NCBI GenBank assembly: GCA_033558025.1
Contig: JAUCEF010000017.1
Span: forward strand, 4,526,001-4,590,000
From: Phytophthora sp. 'mugwort'
Lineage: Eukaryota > Oomycota > Peronosporomycetes > Peronosporales > Peronosporaceae
Length of the DNA: 64,000 nucleotides
Direction: 5' to 3'
The notes below the pieces were generated by a model, which saw nothing but the letters and a program-made list of their open reading frames with translations, was not told the origin of the DNA and searched no databases. Shown in pieces: positions 54,801-64,000 of the stretch. The translations under genes were made by a program, and so were the position numbers. Within the stretch, counting starts at the first letter, position 1, and every line of letters starts with the position of its first letter.

Positions 54801-55788
54801 AAGAACAGACACAAGATGAAACTTCTCCAAGAATGCCACCATTCAAGCTTAGAAGTTCCCAAGCTGGCTGGTGCAGACGACTATGAACTTCGGTAAACCA
54901 TGGACGAGTTCAAGCTCAAGGTTCACACTTGTGGTCACTGGTCACTAAATAAAGTGGTGTTGAAGGGCTCTTCGAACTCGAGCTGCAAGCGTCGTTGAAA
55001 AATGCACTGGTTAAAGGCTGAGAATCCATTGCGGGGTCGCTAGGCCCAAGATTTGTTGGTCGATACAGGCGACTGCAGTTTAATTCTAATCCGATGGTAC
55101 TATTCCAGGAATTTGGGAAGGAATACAACGACGACGGCGCTGCCATGAACGACATACTGCTCAAGGGTGCGATGTTTGCGCGCAATAAGGTACATGGGGG
55201 CGCGTTGACACATACATCGACGCTTTTTTTCATGAAACTGCAAGAGGATTTTGCCACGCTTGAGTGGAATATTCAGAACTTGAGTGGCTGCTATTGACCT
55301 ACGCACTGGCCGGGTATTAGTAACGAGTTGCTCGGCGTCCGCCTGAAACCATCAATTTTTGAAGTTGGGCGTGTTCCCGGTCGGCTTCTCGCCAGAGAGA
55401 AAGAAGAAATATGTGTGGTCCAAGATAACCACGAATACCTGGTTCAAGAATAACACGGCTGGGCAGCAACAATACAATCGGGTATTCCAGTTTGTGAATA
55501 GCTATCATGATGTTTGCTGATGTCAGCCCTATCCCTGTTCGGAAATATGTTGACGGGTTTCTTGATGGAAAATATGGATCTTGATACGCGAAGCTTGTAC
55601 GAAGCGGAGGGAGTGAGCACGCTGGTTCGACCGGAGCGAGGACACGCGGCCCCTTGAGGGGAAGACGGAAATTCGAAAGTGATTGATTGATCGGAGCTTA
55701 TACTGTCTTCACTACCTAGTCTACACCCAATCATTTGATGCATCCAATCACCAATCTTTGTACTCGTCCAACCATCCTACTCGTCAAA

Positions 55789-56423
55789 TCATCGGTGGCG
55801 TAAACAACGTACCGTAATCATGGTGGGGTATACATTCCGCTTTTTTGTGGACCGCTCTCGCTTTGGCCAGCCGTGCGTGCACATGTACTTCCTTTGATAT
55901 GTCTCCATTGCCGTTGAAATGAGTGGAACCTCCGACACTGTAACGTCATTACACTGCATGTCCTGCCGAATGGTATTCATTGCTACGCCGGACGACAGTG
56001 ATCACCTCCTTCATAACCAGTACTTGCCGTGTTAGCTTCATGTACTTTCGCAGGTTATTGACGAATGTCGCCCGCGATTCATGCTTGGAATAGGGGAATG
56101 CATAAGGTCGTCTTCATCAACTTCGTAAACGGAGTTCTTCTTTTCAATTCGGCTCCGTCTCGGAACCGGAAGGTCGCCGTCACTAGTGATCTCACCATCG
56201 GTGATGCCGTCGATCTCACCGAGGTTTCCCTAGCACCTACTGCACCGTCCGAGGCTTCCTCAACATTTTGCACAGTATCCCAAGCATAATCCGAGTTTTT
56301 CGCACCATGTTCCCAAGCACCTCCAGCATCCTTCGAGTCTTCCGCATCATCTTCCTCCTCGTCGCAAAACCACGGGGGGGGGGGGGCAAACTCATGAGGG
56401 CGGGACTCCCGAAATCGCGCCAT
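55789..56423 (-). pseudogene. Mutator-like element fragment (zinc-cluster N-terminus)
   Basis: The frame 56079-56423 is acidic and low-complexity (EEEDDAEDSKDAGGAW). The frame 55789-55980 reads NTIRQDMQCNDVTVSEVPL and CTHGWPKRERSTKKR, the Cys-His-Gly-Trp-Pro pattern of FAR1/MULE-type DNA-binding domains in oomycete transposons. No transposase core follows. Confidence 0.45.
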
Positions 56424-57640
56424 TGCTTCTGCCTTCTCTGGACGCGTACGTGTGCTGGCCGCTTATGTGTTGTGAGATTTTCGACCCTGCGCAACTCCAC
56501 CTTTCTGTGTGCATCGTCTGTAATCTGCTGCTTCATGAGGTGTGGTTTTGTGCGTTCTTGCTATGCCTTCGCTGCGTCGAAGCGCCGAGTGCGACGTAGC
56601 TTACCGCCCGCCGCGTATCACTTCTGTACTGAGCGGCCGTGACTGAACGGCAGAGCGAGAAGAAAACAATTACGGAATAAAATAAACTTCGACCCGGTCA
56701 ATACATGGATGTTATTTCTGCCCAGTATTTGTAGGTAGATTACAGTATCTGGACGCGAACGTTGCCGATGAATAATCTTCCGATAGTTACTACAACAATG
56801 TAATGCACCCTTCTCGATGGCCTGGCCGTAGCAATCTAGTGTTTCTTAGAATTAAGCGTATCGTCTGCGTCTTCCTGCTCGGACACCTCGCAATCTTCAT
56901 CACGTGAATGACGTTTGTTTCGACATAATCGCTCGTTCGTATCTTCAGCATCCTTGACGTCCGTCAGCGTCGTCAAAGACACTCCCGCGTCCATTCCGCT
57001 CGAAGACAGCATCATTTTAAGATTTTGAGGGTCGGATTTGTTCTGTCACAGAATCATTGCCTGTGCGTTGGCGGTCACGTTATACATTGCCCCGCGGCAT
57101 TTTAACGACAGCCGTATCTAACATCATTTTTGTCGTGCTTCAAACAGCAGCAATACAAATTAAAATCCAAGTATATAAACAAATTGTGTTAGCACGCGCT
57201 ACTTGCCATATTCTGGCCAGGACTGCTCGTAATCGTGATCTCACTGTTATTGCTAAGCTTCTTGGCTTGACCGACCAAGATCGCGCGCAATCCCAGTTTT
57301 TTTTTGTTCCGGGTTTGTTTAACGTATTCCTTAGCGTTTTGCATCTGTTGTATAGATACACTACGCCAGAGCAAATATGTAAGTTATTAACAACAATACT
57401 ACATAGATTACGCTGCCGCGTACGTACCCCAACTTGAACAATAGATCGACAATTCTGCACCCCAGCATAGTGTTGTGGGCGGTGCCAGCTACTCACTGCA
57501 CTCGCGGTGAGGCGCCTGCTCCTTACTGCGCCTGCGAGGCGACGTATGTGGACGCCTCGACGCTCTCAGTCGCCATCAAGGTCTTGAAGGTTATTTTTGC
57601 TCTGGCTATTTGTAGTACACCAAAACGCTGACACGATTAT
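56424..57640. other. Spacer, no gene accepted
   Basis: A 126-codon plus-strand frame (57057-57437) with a hydrophobic centre has no family features. A G10 run lies near 56371-56380 just upstream. Confidence 0.35.
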
Positions 57641-58279
57641 ATGAAACCAAGCCATCCGTATCATGTGGACCACGTGCCTCAAACACTGATGCCTCCACAT
57701 AAATTATTTTCTGATCCAGGATGGGTCGATAATATAGTACGGTATTGGTATAATATCGATGAACTTTTATTTTTGAACATGTTGAGTAACTGGACCCTTT
57801 CACAGGACAACAGCAACGTTCCGAATAACAAACACAGCACTACGACAGTTCAGTTTTGCCATGTCTTTCACAGCAAAACACACGGCGCGTTCGGGGCGAC
57901 TGAGGGCCTAGTCCAAGTACTGGGATCGCGTTCCGTACTGAAATGTCTAATATATTTGACTGGACAGACGAAAATGGTACAGGGTACCTTGGCCGTGTTC
58001 GTCTTCTGGAACGCCACTTTTCGGACGACCACCTCTGGTGTTCTGAAATCAGAATATTACTCCGAGATGAACACCAACCAAGCTGCCATTGCTGCTATCA
58101 TCTCGCGCGTTTGCCGTCGCCACGGCGGATGGACACTCGAGAAGCAAGGGGGACGAGATGGAGATGGGGAAGCGTCGTATATAGCGCTGGGGATGTCAGA
58201 ACCACTGACGCTGAGTAAGGCGGGCGCGACGGAGGGAAGCAAGCCTCTTGAAGCAACCTCGAAAGCCTCTATGGTCTGA
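57641..58279 (+). CDS. Hypothetical protein, probable transposon relic
   Basis: 212 codons, MKPSHPYHVDHVPQTLMP... with FCHVFHSKTHGAFGATEGLV. An overlapping frame at 57943-58218 contains FDWTDENGTGYLGRVRLLER. The two may be parts of one frameshifted protein. No domain recognised. Confidence 0.3.
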   Translation: MKPSHPYHVDHVPQTLMPPHKLFSDPGWVDNIVRYWYNIDELLFLNMLSNWTLSQDNSNVPNNKHSTTTVQFCHVFHSKTHGAFGATEGLVQVLGSRSVLKCLIYLTGQTKMVQGTLAVFVFWNATFRTTTSGVLKSEYYSEMNTNQAAIAAIISRVCRRHGGWTLEKQGGRDGDGEASYIALGMSEPLTLSKAGATEGSKPLEATSKASMV

Positions 58280-59141
58280 TTGGGCTCTGCTCACCACGAA
58301 AATGCGGGTTTCTTTGGACCAACAACCAAGTAGAAGCCCGGCTTTTCGTCGTCTGAGTTTCCAACGTACCTAACCCTAGATTCGTACAAAACGCATTATC
58401 GTAGTTGGACTAGGGACTGAAGCTTCACCCTCATTCACCGATGTATATCGAGTGGACATGCGAGTAATTCACATGTATATCGAGTATACATATTTGCCGG
58501 CTTAATATAGGAAATTACTCGGAATTTTGAATGCACATGCAAACTCCAAGATAAGCGACTGGAACTTAATTTTCATTTTTGTCTGCATATGCACTCTGCA
58601 TTAGCAGGGTATATGTATCCGAGAGTGTGCAGCGTGTGCACTTGTTTTATACCATTGGAAGCAAATAATGTGCAGCGAGGGGGCCTACACTGCAAAACAT
58701 CGCTCGGGATAGGGCTTGCAGTCTGTAAAGCACCGTTCCGTCGGATGATTTTGAGATATTTAGCCAACTGTATCGGTAAGTTACAGTTGGCTGAATATTT
58801 TGGCACCCATCGGCAGCTGGCAGCCACCAATCATTCCAGAATTCGCCCCGGCGAGTGCAAGAGCCAAGAAGCGGGAACATGACAGGCGACGAAGCTCCGC
58901 GCCGTACGCGCTCCGAGATGGCAAAATACTGTGCGTATTTATGCATGGGCGTGTGTGCCTGTACTAGCGAGGATGTTGTATGCATGGTGGCGTGTGCGCC
59001 CGTACTAACGAGGATGTTGTTGGGCAGACATGGATGCCGCAGCGGCTAGGGCCGCTGCGCCTCGACATCGCCCCGATCATCGACGGGAAAGAGCCAATCG
59101 TATGAGCTACACAACCGTGAAGTACCGCAGCGATTCAAGAG
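58280..59141. other. Spacer with hairpin
   Basis: A hairpin AGCCAACTGTA (58762-58772) / TACAGTTGGCT (58782-58792) with 9-nt loop extends with mismatches to about 58754-58800. No gene. Confidence 0.45.
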
Positions 59142-59444
59142 GTGGCTAGTGGTGGGGGTGCGGGTGCGACAAGTGCGAATAAGCTGACTTCAGCTGAGAA
59201 GCCGACGCCAGCCGAAAAGCCGACTTCAGCCGAGAAACCGACGTATGCCAAGAAGTCGGTGTCTGCCGAGAAATTAGCGGCCGCCAAGCGGTCAAAGACG
59301 ACCGCCAAGAAGCCGAAGACGCCCACCCCACTACGCAGTCCGACCATCCTGTCAATGTGGCGACAGCGTAAGGCTGCAGTAGACCGTCCGGAAGATATGA
59401 TGACGGCAGCGGTGGTCTCGGCGGGAGACTACTGCACCTGCTAA
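59142..59444 (+). CDS. Lys/Ala-rich repeat protein fragment
   Basis: 100 codons with six-residue repeats (SAEKPT, PAEKPT, SAEKPT, YAKKSV, SAEKLA) followed by a basic KRSKTTAKKPKTPTP stretch, similar in composition to linker-histone-like tails. The repeat also shows in DNA (18-bp period with AGAAGCCGAC(G/T)). Function unknown; may be part of a decayed element. Confidence 0.3.
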   Translation: MASGGGAGATSANKLTSAEKPTPAEKPTSAEKPTYAKKSVSAEKLAAAKRSKTTAKKPKTPTPLRSPTILSMWRQRKAAVDRPEDMMTAAVVSAGDYCTC

Positions 59445-60528
59445 CGACATGCAGACAAAAACGACACCAAGCCCGTCACATTGTTTTTTTGCTAAGTCCA
59501 ACATATGTACTCGACATATGTGAAAGGTATTTTTTCATTCAAAACATATATGCTGTGTAACATGTAGGCTTGATGTATACTGTGACGTAAAGCAACCCCT
59601 GGGGCAGAAACCGCAAATTGTTGACGCCAAGTCGATCTCCTCTGCCGCCTTGCGCAAAATGCGACTTGTCATCCCCAGGAGCCGACGATTGCACCACGTG
59701 GCGATTGATCTCTTCTAGAGCAGCGTGGCGCTGAGTCCCAGGCAGCTGCCAAGGCACGTTTTCTATGCTATAGCTTTATGTAAATATAACTAACTATGAA
59801 TGCTACTGAACAGGACTACATTGTATCGCCGTCACCTGCGACAGCGTGCTCCCCACGACCGCAGCGCGTCCGGCAGGAAGAAGAGCGCATCCCTCTGGAA
59901 AACCCAAACTTCCGCAAGCCCGCGACGGGCGATAGCAAGCGCTTCCAGCCGGCGTACAAGCTATTGCGGTCGGGTTCGGCTGCACATTGCGCGCACCACT
60001 AGTAAGGCGCCGACAAAGTGGTATTGCAATCCATGCCCAGGCGGTAACAAACGTTGCGTAACTGTTGAGTGTCGTTATATTTACTACCTAACGTGTGTGC
60101 ACATTTAGTTTCTACTTATGCAATCTTTTATATCTAGCGGGCCTTACCCGAGCAATACCTGCTTTCAGGTCTACCACGAAGACGGGATTGTGGAGGGAGG
60201 GGGGGGGGGCATCCCGCTGGAGTGCCAGGAGACGTGCACGCAGATGTGCGCTCCGGGCGGGAAGCGCAAGCGTTAGATAACGTCAATAACACCGTTGCCG
60301 CCCTGAAGACCACAAAACGACGAATCGCAACACACATGGATGGGACGGGTCAGAGTGGAGCAAATCGTATAATGCACTTAGGAGATAGATCGGGCAACTT
60401 GCGCTCGGCCGTGGAAGTGCATGGGCCACGTAGTTCTGAGCTCTGACGCAGGTAGAGATAGAGTTGAGCCGCTGGCCGAAGTATGAGTACATGAGTCTGA
60501 GCAGTTCTGCCGCAGGCAGAAATAGTAC
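59445..60528. other. Spacer, no gene accepted
   Basis: Short frames only. A G10 run at about 60200. Confidence 0.35.
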
Positions 60529-61476
60529 ATGACCAACAATTCTGGCTGCAGTAGCTACACACAAGCAATTCTGCCACCATCTAAACATATTTTCTCCTCC
60601 ATCCAACTGCTGCCTCAACATGACCTGAACCCAGATCCAGCTGCTGCTCCTCCTCAGCAGAGCAAGGCCGTGCAGACAGATGGTGTAAGGGCAGAGGACG
60701 ATCGGCTCTACGTCGAATACGAGAGACTACGGAGCAGATGAAGAAGAAGAACAACCGGTTCAGCACTTTCAAGTCCCATCAGGCGCGCTGCCAAGCACTT
60801 ACGAAAGCCTGTCGCAGCTCAGTAGCCAATTATCAGATTCAATCGATCTGAACGGCTTCATGAAAGCCATCAAGAGCATGTATTCATCAATGGAGGTCAG
60901 CGATACGACAGGTTCTGATAGTGAATTTGAAGCGGATGCTTCGCTTACCACTACGAACGTGGCTTCACCACCAGCGGAAAGAGGACTCCTGATGGACTCC
61001 TTTAAAAACTACTGGCCGGACGGATCGCGCAAAATCACGAGCGCGAAAATCCCCAGCACCTATGATTTCCTGACTACGGCAACCTGGATTCGTGCAATTG
61101 CGCGGGAGACTGCTCCCGCGGCGTGTGTAGCAATGCCGAAGATATTGTACACTGTACACCAGCTAACTGCTCGTGCAATGGGCGATGTTCAAACAGCTCA
61201 TATGAGCTGCGCGAGCTAGAGATAGTGGTAACTAAGTTCGGCGATGGAGTTCGCGTACTGAGTACGTCCCCGTTGGGTGTATGATTGGTGAGTACACTGG
61301 TTTACTCACCACCCACGGCTACGATAAAGACGAGGAGGTTTTCAGCGAGTATGCGTTGCAGTTGCAAACTAGGCGCCGCGGAAAAGGGTTTCCATCGAGG
61401 CAAAGATTTCTTTTTATGTAGGGGGAAACTCGTTTACCATCAGCTACGGCGACAAGCTGTGGTTCAACTGCGCTAG
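60529..61476 (+). pseudogene. SET-domain (histone-lysine methyltransferase-like) relic
   Basis: Plus-strand frames: an N-terminal disordered part, then SFKNYWPDGSRKITSAKIP and YDFLTTATWIRAIARE (60860-61140). An AWS/pre-SET cysteine cluster CTPANCSCNGRCSN (about 61150-61195) and LRELEIVVTKFGDGVRVL follow. After a frameshift and stop near 61280, IGEYTGLL...YALQLQTRRR matches the first SET motif region. A later trace NCASESDK fits the end of the domain, but the NHSC-type cofactor motif is not intact. The remains indicate a methyltransferase of the SU(VAR)3-9/SET type, broken by at least three frame changes. Confidence 0.6.
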
Positions 61477-61480
61477 TGAG

Positions 61481-62061
61481 TCGGACAAGCGCTTGAGTAA
61501 GGTTACGTAACTCGTGACAAATTGAATAACCAATATTTACGCCATGGTATATTCAGTGCTTACATTTAGGATATTATTGTGTTTTCTAGCCAATCAATCA
61601 ATATGGCATAATTACTCCGATTTGGCACAATTAACCGGATATGGCGTAATTCTGCACCCAGATGCTGTCCATACATTTGCTAAATAGGCAACCACATTCC
61701 GCCACGTGTACAACTGTTGTCCACCATTTTTGAAGTAGACAATAACCGCGACAATAAGGATGCGGGTGCCCGACGCAGTTTGGCAGTTTGTGGAGCAGTT
61801 TGGTAATCTTTACGCACAGGGCTACACGAAGAGAAAAACTGTCGGACGGAGCCCGGTTGAAGAAGGAAAGCAATTGGTTACGCGGTCGTGGAGGCGTACG
61901 TCATCGAAAAGCTTGGCTTAGTCTGGCAGAGTATGCGCGTAGCATTCGTATGGAGCAGTGCCCAGAAACAGCGTCCTCCGTAGGGACATACGGATTTATT
62001 GATGAGCGCTTCAAGCAAACACAAGAGCGTTCTCTATAGCATCTAGACGGAAACGAGTCTC
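61481..62061. other. Relic coding DNA, unassigned
   Basis: Plus-strand frame from 61758 (MRVPDAVWQFVEQFGNLYAQ) breaks after about 50 codons. A second frame, 61788-62039, is its shadow or continuation. No family. Confidence 0.3.
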
Positions 62062-62469
62062 ATGTGCGAATCAACTCATTTTTTAATAAGTGCTGCCGTT
62101 AGTGCTTCATCTCAAGCGGATTCACATTTGCAGCAGTTTATAAGCGAGGAAGAATTTCAACTCTCCAAGACGTCTCCGCAAGGCTCCCCGAAGTATTACA
62201 AAGTAGTTACACCGGAGGAACTTATCCGGTTGGGCTCGGCTGACAACAATGGAGACATCACCTCCCATGTAAGCGCTGCTGTGTCCACCGTTCAACATGC
62301 TATTCTCTATGGGCGCTCAGAAGACGGCGCTAAAACGAGTGAGGAAGCATTTGCAGCTGTGGGTACCCGCATCAGTGATGTGATAGCTTGCGTTGGTCGG
62401 GTGGCCAGCTCTAAGCCAGAGTTTGAACTCCCTGAGGAGAAACCAAACCAAGCTCTCGCCGGAGCTTGA
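62062..62469 (+). CDS. Hypothetical 135-residue protein
   Basis: MCESTHFLISAAVSASSQAD... with EEFQLSKTSPQGSPKYYKVV and several short helices. No domain recognised. It may be the 3' part of the decayed gene that starts upstream. Confidence 0.3.
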   Translation: MCESTHFLISAAVSASSQADSHLQQFISEEEFQLSKTSPQGSPKYYKVVTPEELIRLGSADNNGDITSHVSAAVSTVQHAILYGRSEDGAKTSEEAFAAVGTRISDVIACVGRVASSKPEFELPEEKPNQALAGA

Positions 62470-62959
62470 ATCTCCGAGGCCCAAAGAAATCGCCGAAGTG
62501 CTGCGGTCGCTGCTTATTTGCTCTGGGCAAATTCGAGTTTCCTCGGGGCCTGGATACCGCTTATTCTAGAAGACAACCATCACTTCTTTGGAACCCCGCG
62601 GTATACTGCGTCGGAATGACTACATCGATGACGTTTAGGTAGTAAGTAAAAGTCAACATTGCACGTGACTCTAGCTGACAGGAAGGTAACGCTAACAAGT
62701 ACTTGTCTCAGTTTGTTTTAAGAACACTGTTCAATATCCGTATAATCGATCGAAAGCGGGCAACTTGATGAGCTCAATTATATATGGCCAGTTACCAAAA
62801 TCCCAGTATCGACGATGGGGGACGAAAAAGAAACATTCAAGTCACTCGTATGTATCACCGCGGATTCGAAAGCGGGAAACGAGATGAACTCAATGCGCTA
62901 TATATTGTGTCATAACTCTCTCTATTGAAGATGGGTGGACGCTTTTAAAGTTTTCCATT
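62470..62959. other. Spacer before Harbinger derivative
   Basis: Two related segments, CGATCGAAAGCGGGCAACTT near 62745 and GATTCGAAAGCGGGAAACG near 62863, hint at a degenerate tandem duplication of about 118 bp. No gene. Confidence 0.4.
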
Positions 62960-63211
62960 GAGTGCATCTCCAACGGTGCACTGTAAACGGTAAACGGTAA
63001 AACAAAAATGGGGGCACATGCGGTGTAATTTACGAACACTCTACCAATATTTCCCACCACGGTATAATTTCTCCCACCGGCACCGTTATCTATACACGCC
63101 AAACAGAAAATCCCCCTCCGGCACCTAATGGGCGCTACAATGGATTGGAGAAGGTGAATGAAGAGTCTTCTGGCGATCTACGCCAAAGCTTAAGACGAAG
63201 ATGCTGCGAAC

Positions 63212-63400
63212 ATGGCAGCACTTACTGCTGTCAACGCGTGCACAAGGTTAGAGTTCATGGAGAGGTCACGGTCGCGCGGTGGCTCCCGCCCGGGTCGCAG
63301 CCCAAACACCAAGCGGGACATTGACGCCTATTTCTCGACTACTTGGCGGATGATCCGGTGTATAACGCGGTTGTTCCGCCGGTGGTTTCGAATGGCAGCG
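63212..63400 (+). pseudogene. Harbinger transposase N-terminal fragment
   Basis: SRSRGGSRPGRSPNTKRDID and, across a frame change, LADDPVYNAVVFRRWFRM match the start of PIF/Harbinger-type transposases (DDPVY...F.RRFRM, as also seen at 53200 in this window). The rest of the enzyme is replaced by the minisatellite. Confidence 0.6.
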
Positions 63401-63620
63401 GGGCTCGGGGTGGCAGGGGGGCTCTTCAGCGTAGTGGGTCGTTGAGTGACAGTTGGGCTCTTCAGCGCAGCGAGGCTCTGAATGGCAGCGGGTCTCTGAA
63501 TAGCAGCGGGTCTCTGAATAGCAGCGGGTCTCTGAATAGCAGCGGGTCTCTGAATAGCAGCGGGTCTCTGAGTAGCGGTCTCTGAGTGGCAGCGGGGCTC
63601 TTGAGCGCAGCGGGGCTCTA
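63391..63620. repeat. 18-bp minisatellite, about 13 units
   Basis: Units of the type AATAGCAGCGGGTCTCTG. Those at 63499-63570 are four identical copies, flanked by diverged ones. The unit at 63571-63584 has lost 4 bp. In frame it encodes NSSGSL repeats on the plus strand. Confidence 0.95.
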
Positions 63621-64000
63621 AGTGTCAGATGAGCACAGTAAGTTTTATTTGACGGCCCTTTGGCGTCCGCACGGCAAGTTTGACAGTTTTTGCCGAGTGA
63701 ACGGCACATTTTACCGGTGTAAATTTCCCGTTTAGCGTTTGTAGTGCGGCGGTGGGAATAGAAAACCATGCTACGGTAAAATATCACGCTATATCCCTTA
63801 CCGTTACCGTTTACAGTCCACCGTTCGATATACTCTGATCCGATAGTGCCGGAGCCTGCTAGAATAGGTCATCCACTCGTCCGTTTTACTCGAGTTATTC
63901 TCCTGTTTGCCATCATACGCTTGCCGCTGTCCGTTGAGTTACGACAACGGTCCGAAGAATACTAGGCCATCGCAGGCAAAATGGGGAGAATTATGCGAGC

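Larger units (their letters stand above)
62960..63835 (+). mobile_element. Non-autonomous PIF/Harbinger-like derivative with 40-bp inverted ends
   Basis: The left end GAGTGCATCTCCAACGGTG... (62960-63002) and the right end, read inward, GAGTATATCGAACGGTGGAC... (63835-63796) share the core ACTGTAAACGGTAA and CGGTAA repeats. Between them lie an N-terminal transposase fragment and an 18-bp minisatellite. No clear target duplication was found. The end sequence GAGTGCATCTCCAACGG is typical of Harbinger elements. Confidence 0.65.

Noticed and set aside
63266..63787. 173-codon minus-strand frame with SETRCY repeats
   Set aside because: Product of translating the 18-bp minisatellite on the opposite strand; no start context or homologous domain.
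1..64000. CRISPR arrays, tRNA and rRNA genes, bacterial operons
   Set aside because: No regularly spaced repeats with unique spacers, no tRNA cloverleaf or rRNA core recognised by eye; introns and element families show eukaryotic DNA. A covariance-model scan was not possible here.

Overview
The window looks like nuclear DNA of an oomycete, most likely Phytophthora or a close relative. The evidence is a compact block of genes with many short GT-AG introns (about 46-98 nt) surrounded by degraded copies of Maverick/Polinton, Ty3/Gypsy, Ty1/Copia, hAT, PIF/Harbinger and Mutator-like elements and Ulp1-type protease relics. Species was not determined.

Region 1, 1-13.7 kb: an AT-rich endogenous Maverick/Polinton virus-like element in decay. 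Recognisable parts are an adenain-like maturation protease tail, an intact capsid-associated protein, a penton-like minor capsid protein, an A32-like packaging ATPase, a fibre-like protein with a Peptidase_S74 chaperone end, a DDE retroviral-type integrase, a protein-primed family B DNA polymerase with an embedded HNH-like domain, the C-terminal part of the major capsid protein, and a small intact two-repeat protein. Most of the large genes carry frameshifts or stops.

Region 2, 14.4-20 kb: a Ty3/Gypsy element (integrase, then a region with long antisense frames, then a 3' LTR). It is interrupted inside the integrase by a 1,896-bp hAT element with an exact 8-bp target duplication.

Region 3, 20-35.6 kb: an island of apparently functional genes: a PLP-dependent group IV decarboxylase, a p24/TMED cargo receptor carrying an inserted DNRLRE-like domain, a sugar-1-phosphate nucleotidylyltransferase-like protein, a SelW/Rdx protein, a CaMKK-like kinase, a Rogdi/Rav2-like V-ATPase regulator, a TPR-like protein and a multi-pass membrane protein. 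Splice phases were worked through by hand. All fit except one CaMKK junction.

Region 4, 35.6-64 kb: repeat-rich DNA. It holds a hAT relic, a Copia element with both 272-bp LTRs (37613-44056), a Ulp1-like protease relic, a degraded PIF/Harbinger element, MULE scraps, a SET-domain relic and a Harbinger derivative with an 18-bp minisatellite. Standing out in it is an intact 928-codon gene for a domesticated reverse transcriptase of the rvt class (47671-50457).

The most unusual observation is a plus-strand relic inside the Copia element, antisense to its pol. Its N-terminus lines up without gaps with the histone H3 tail (13 of 21 residues identical, Lys9 replaced by Met) and is followed by a chromodomain-like and a cysteine-protease-like region.
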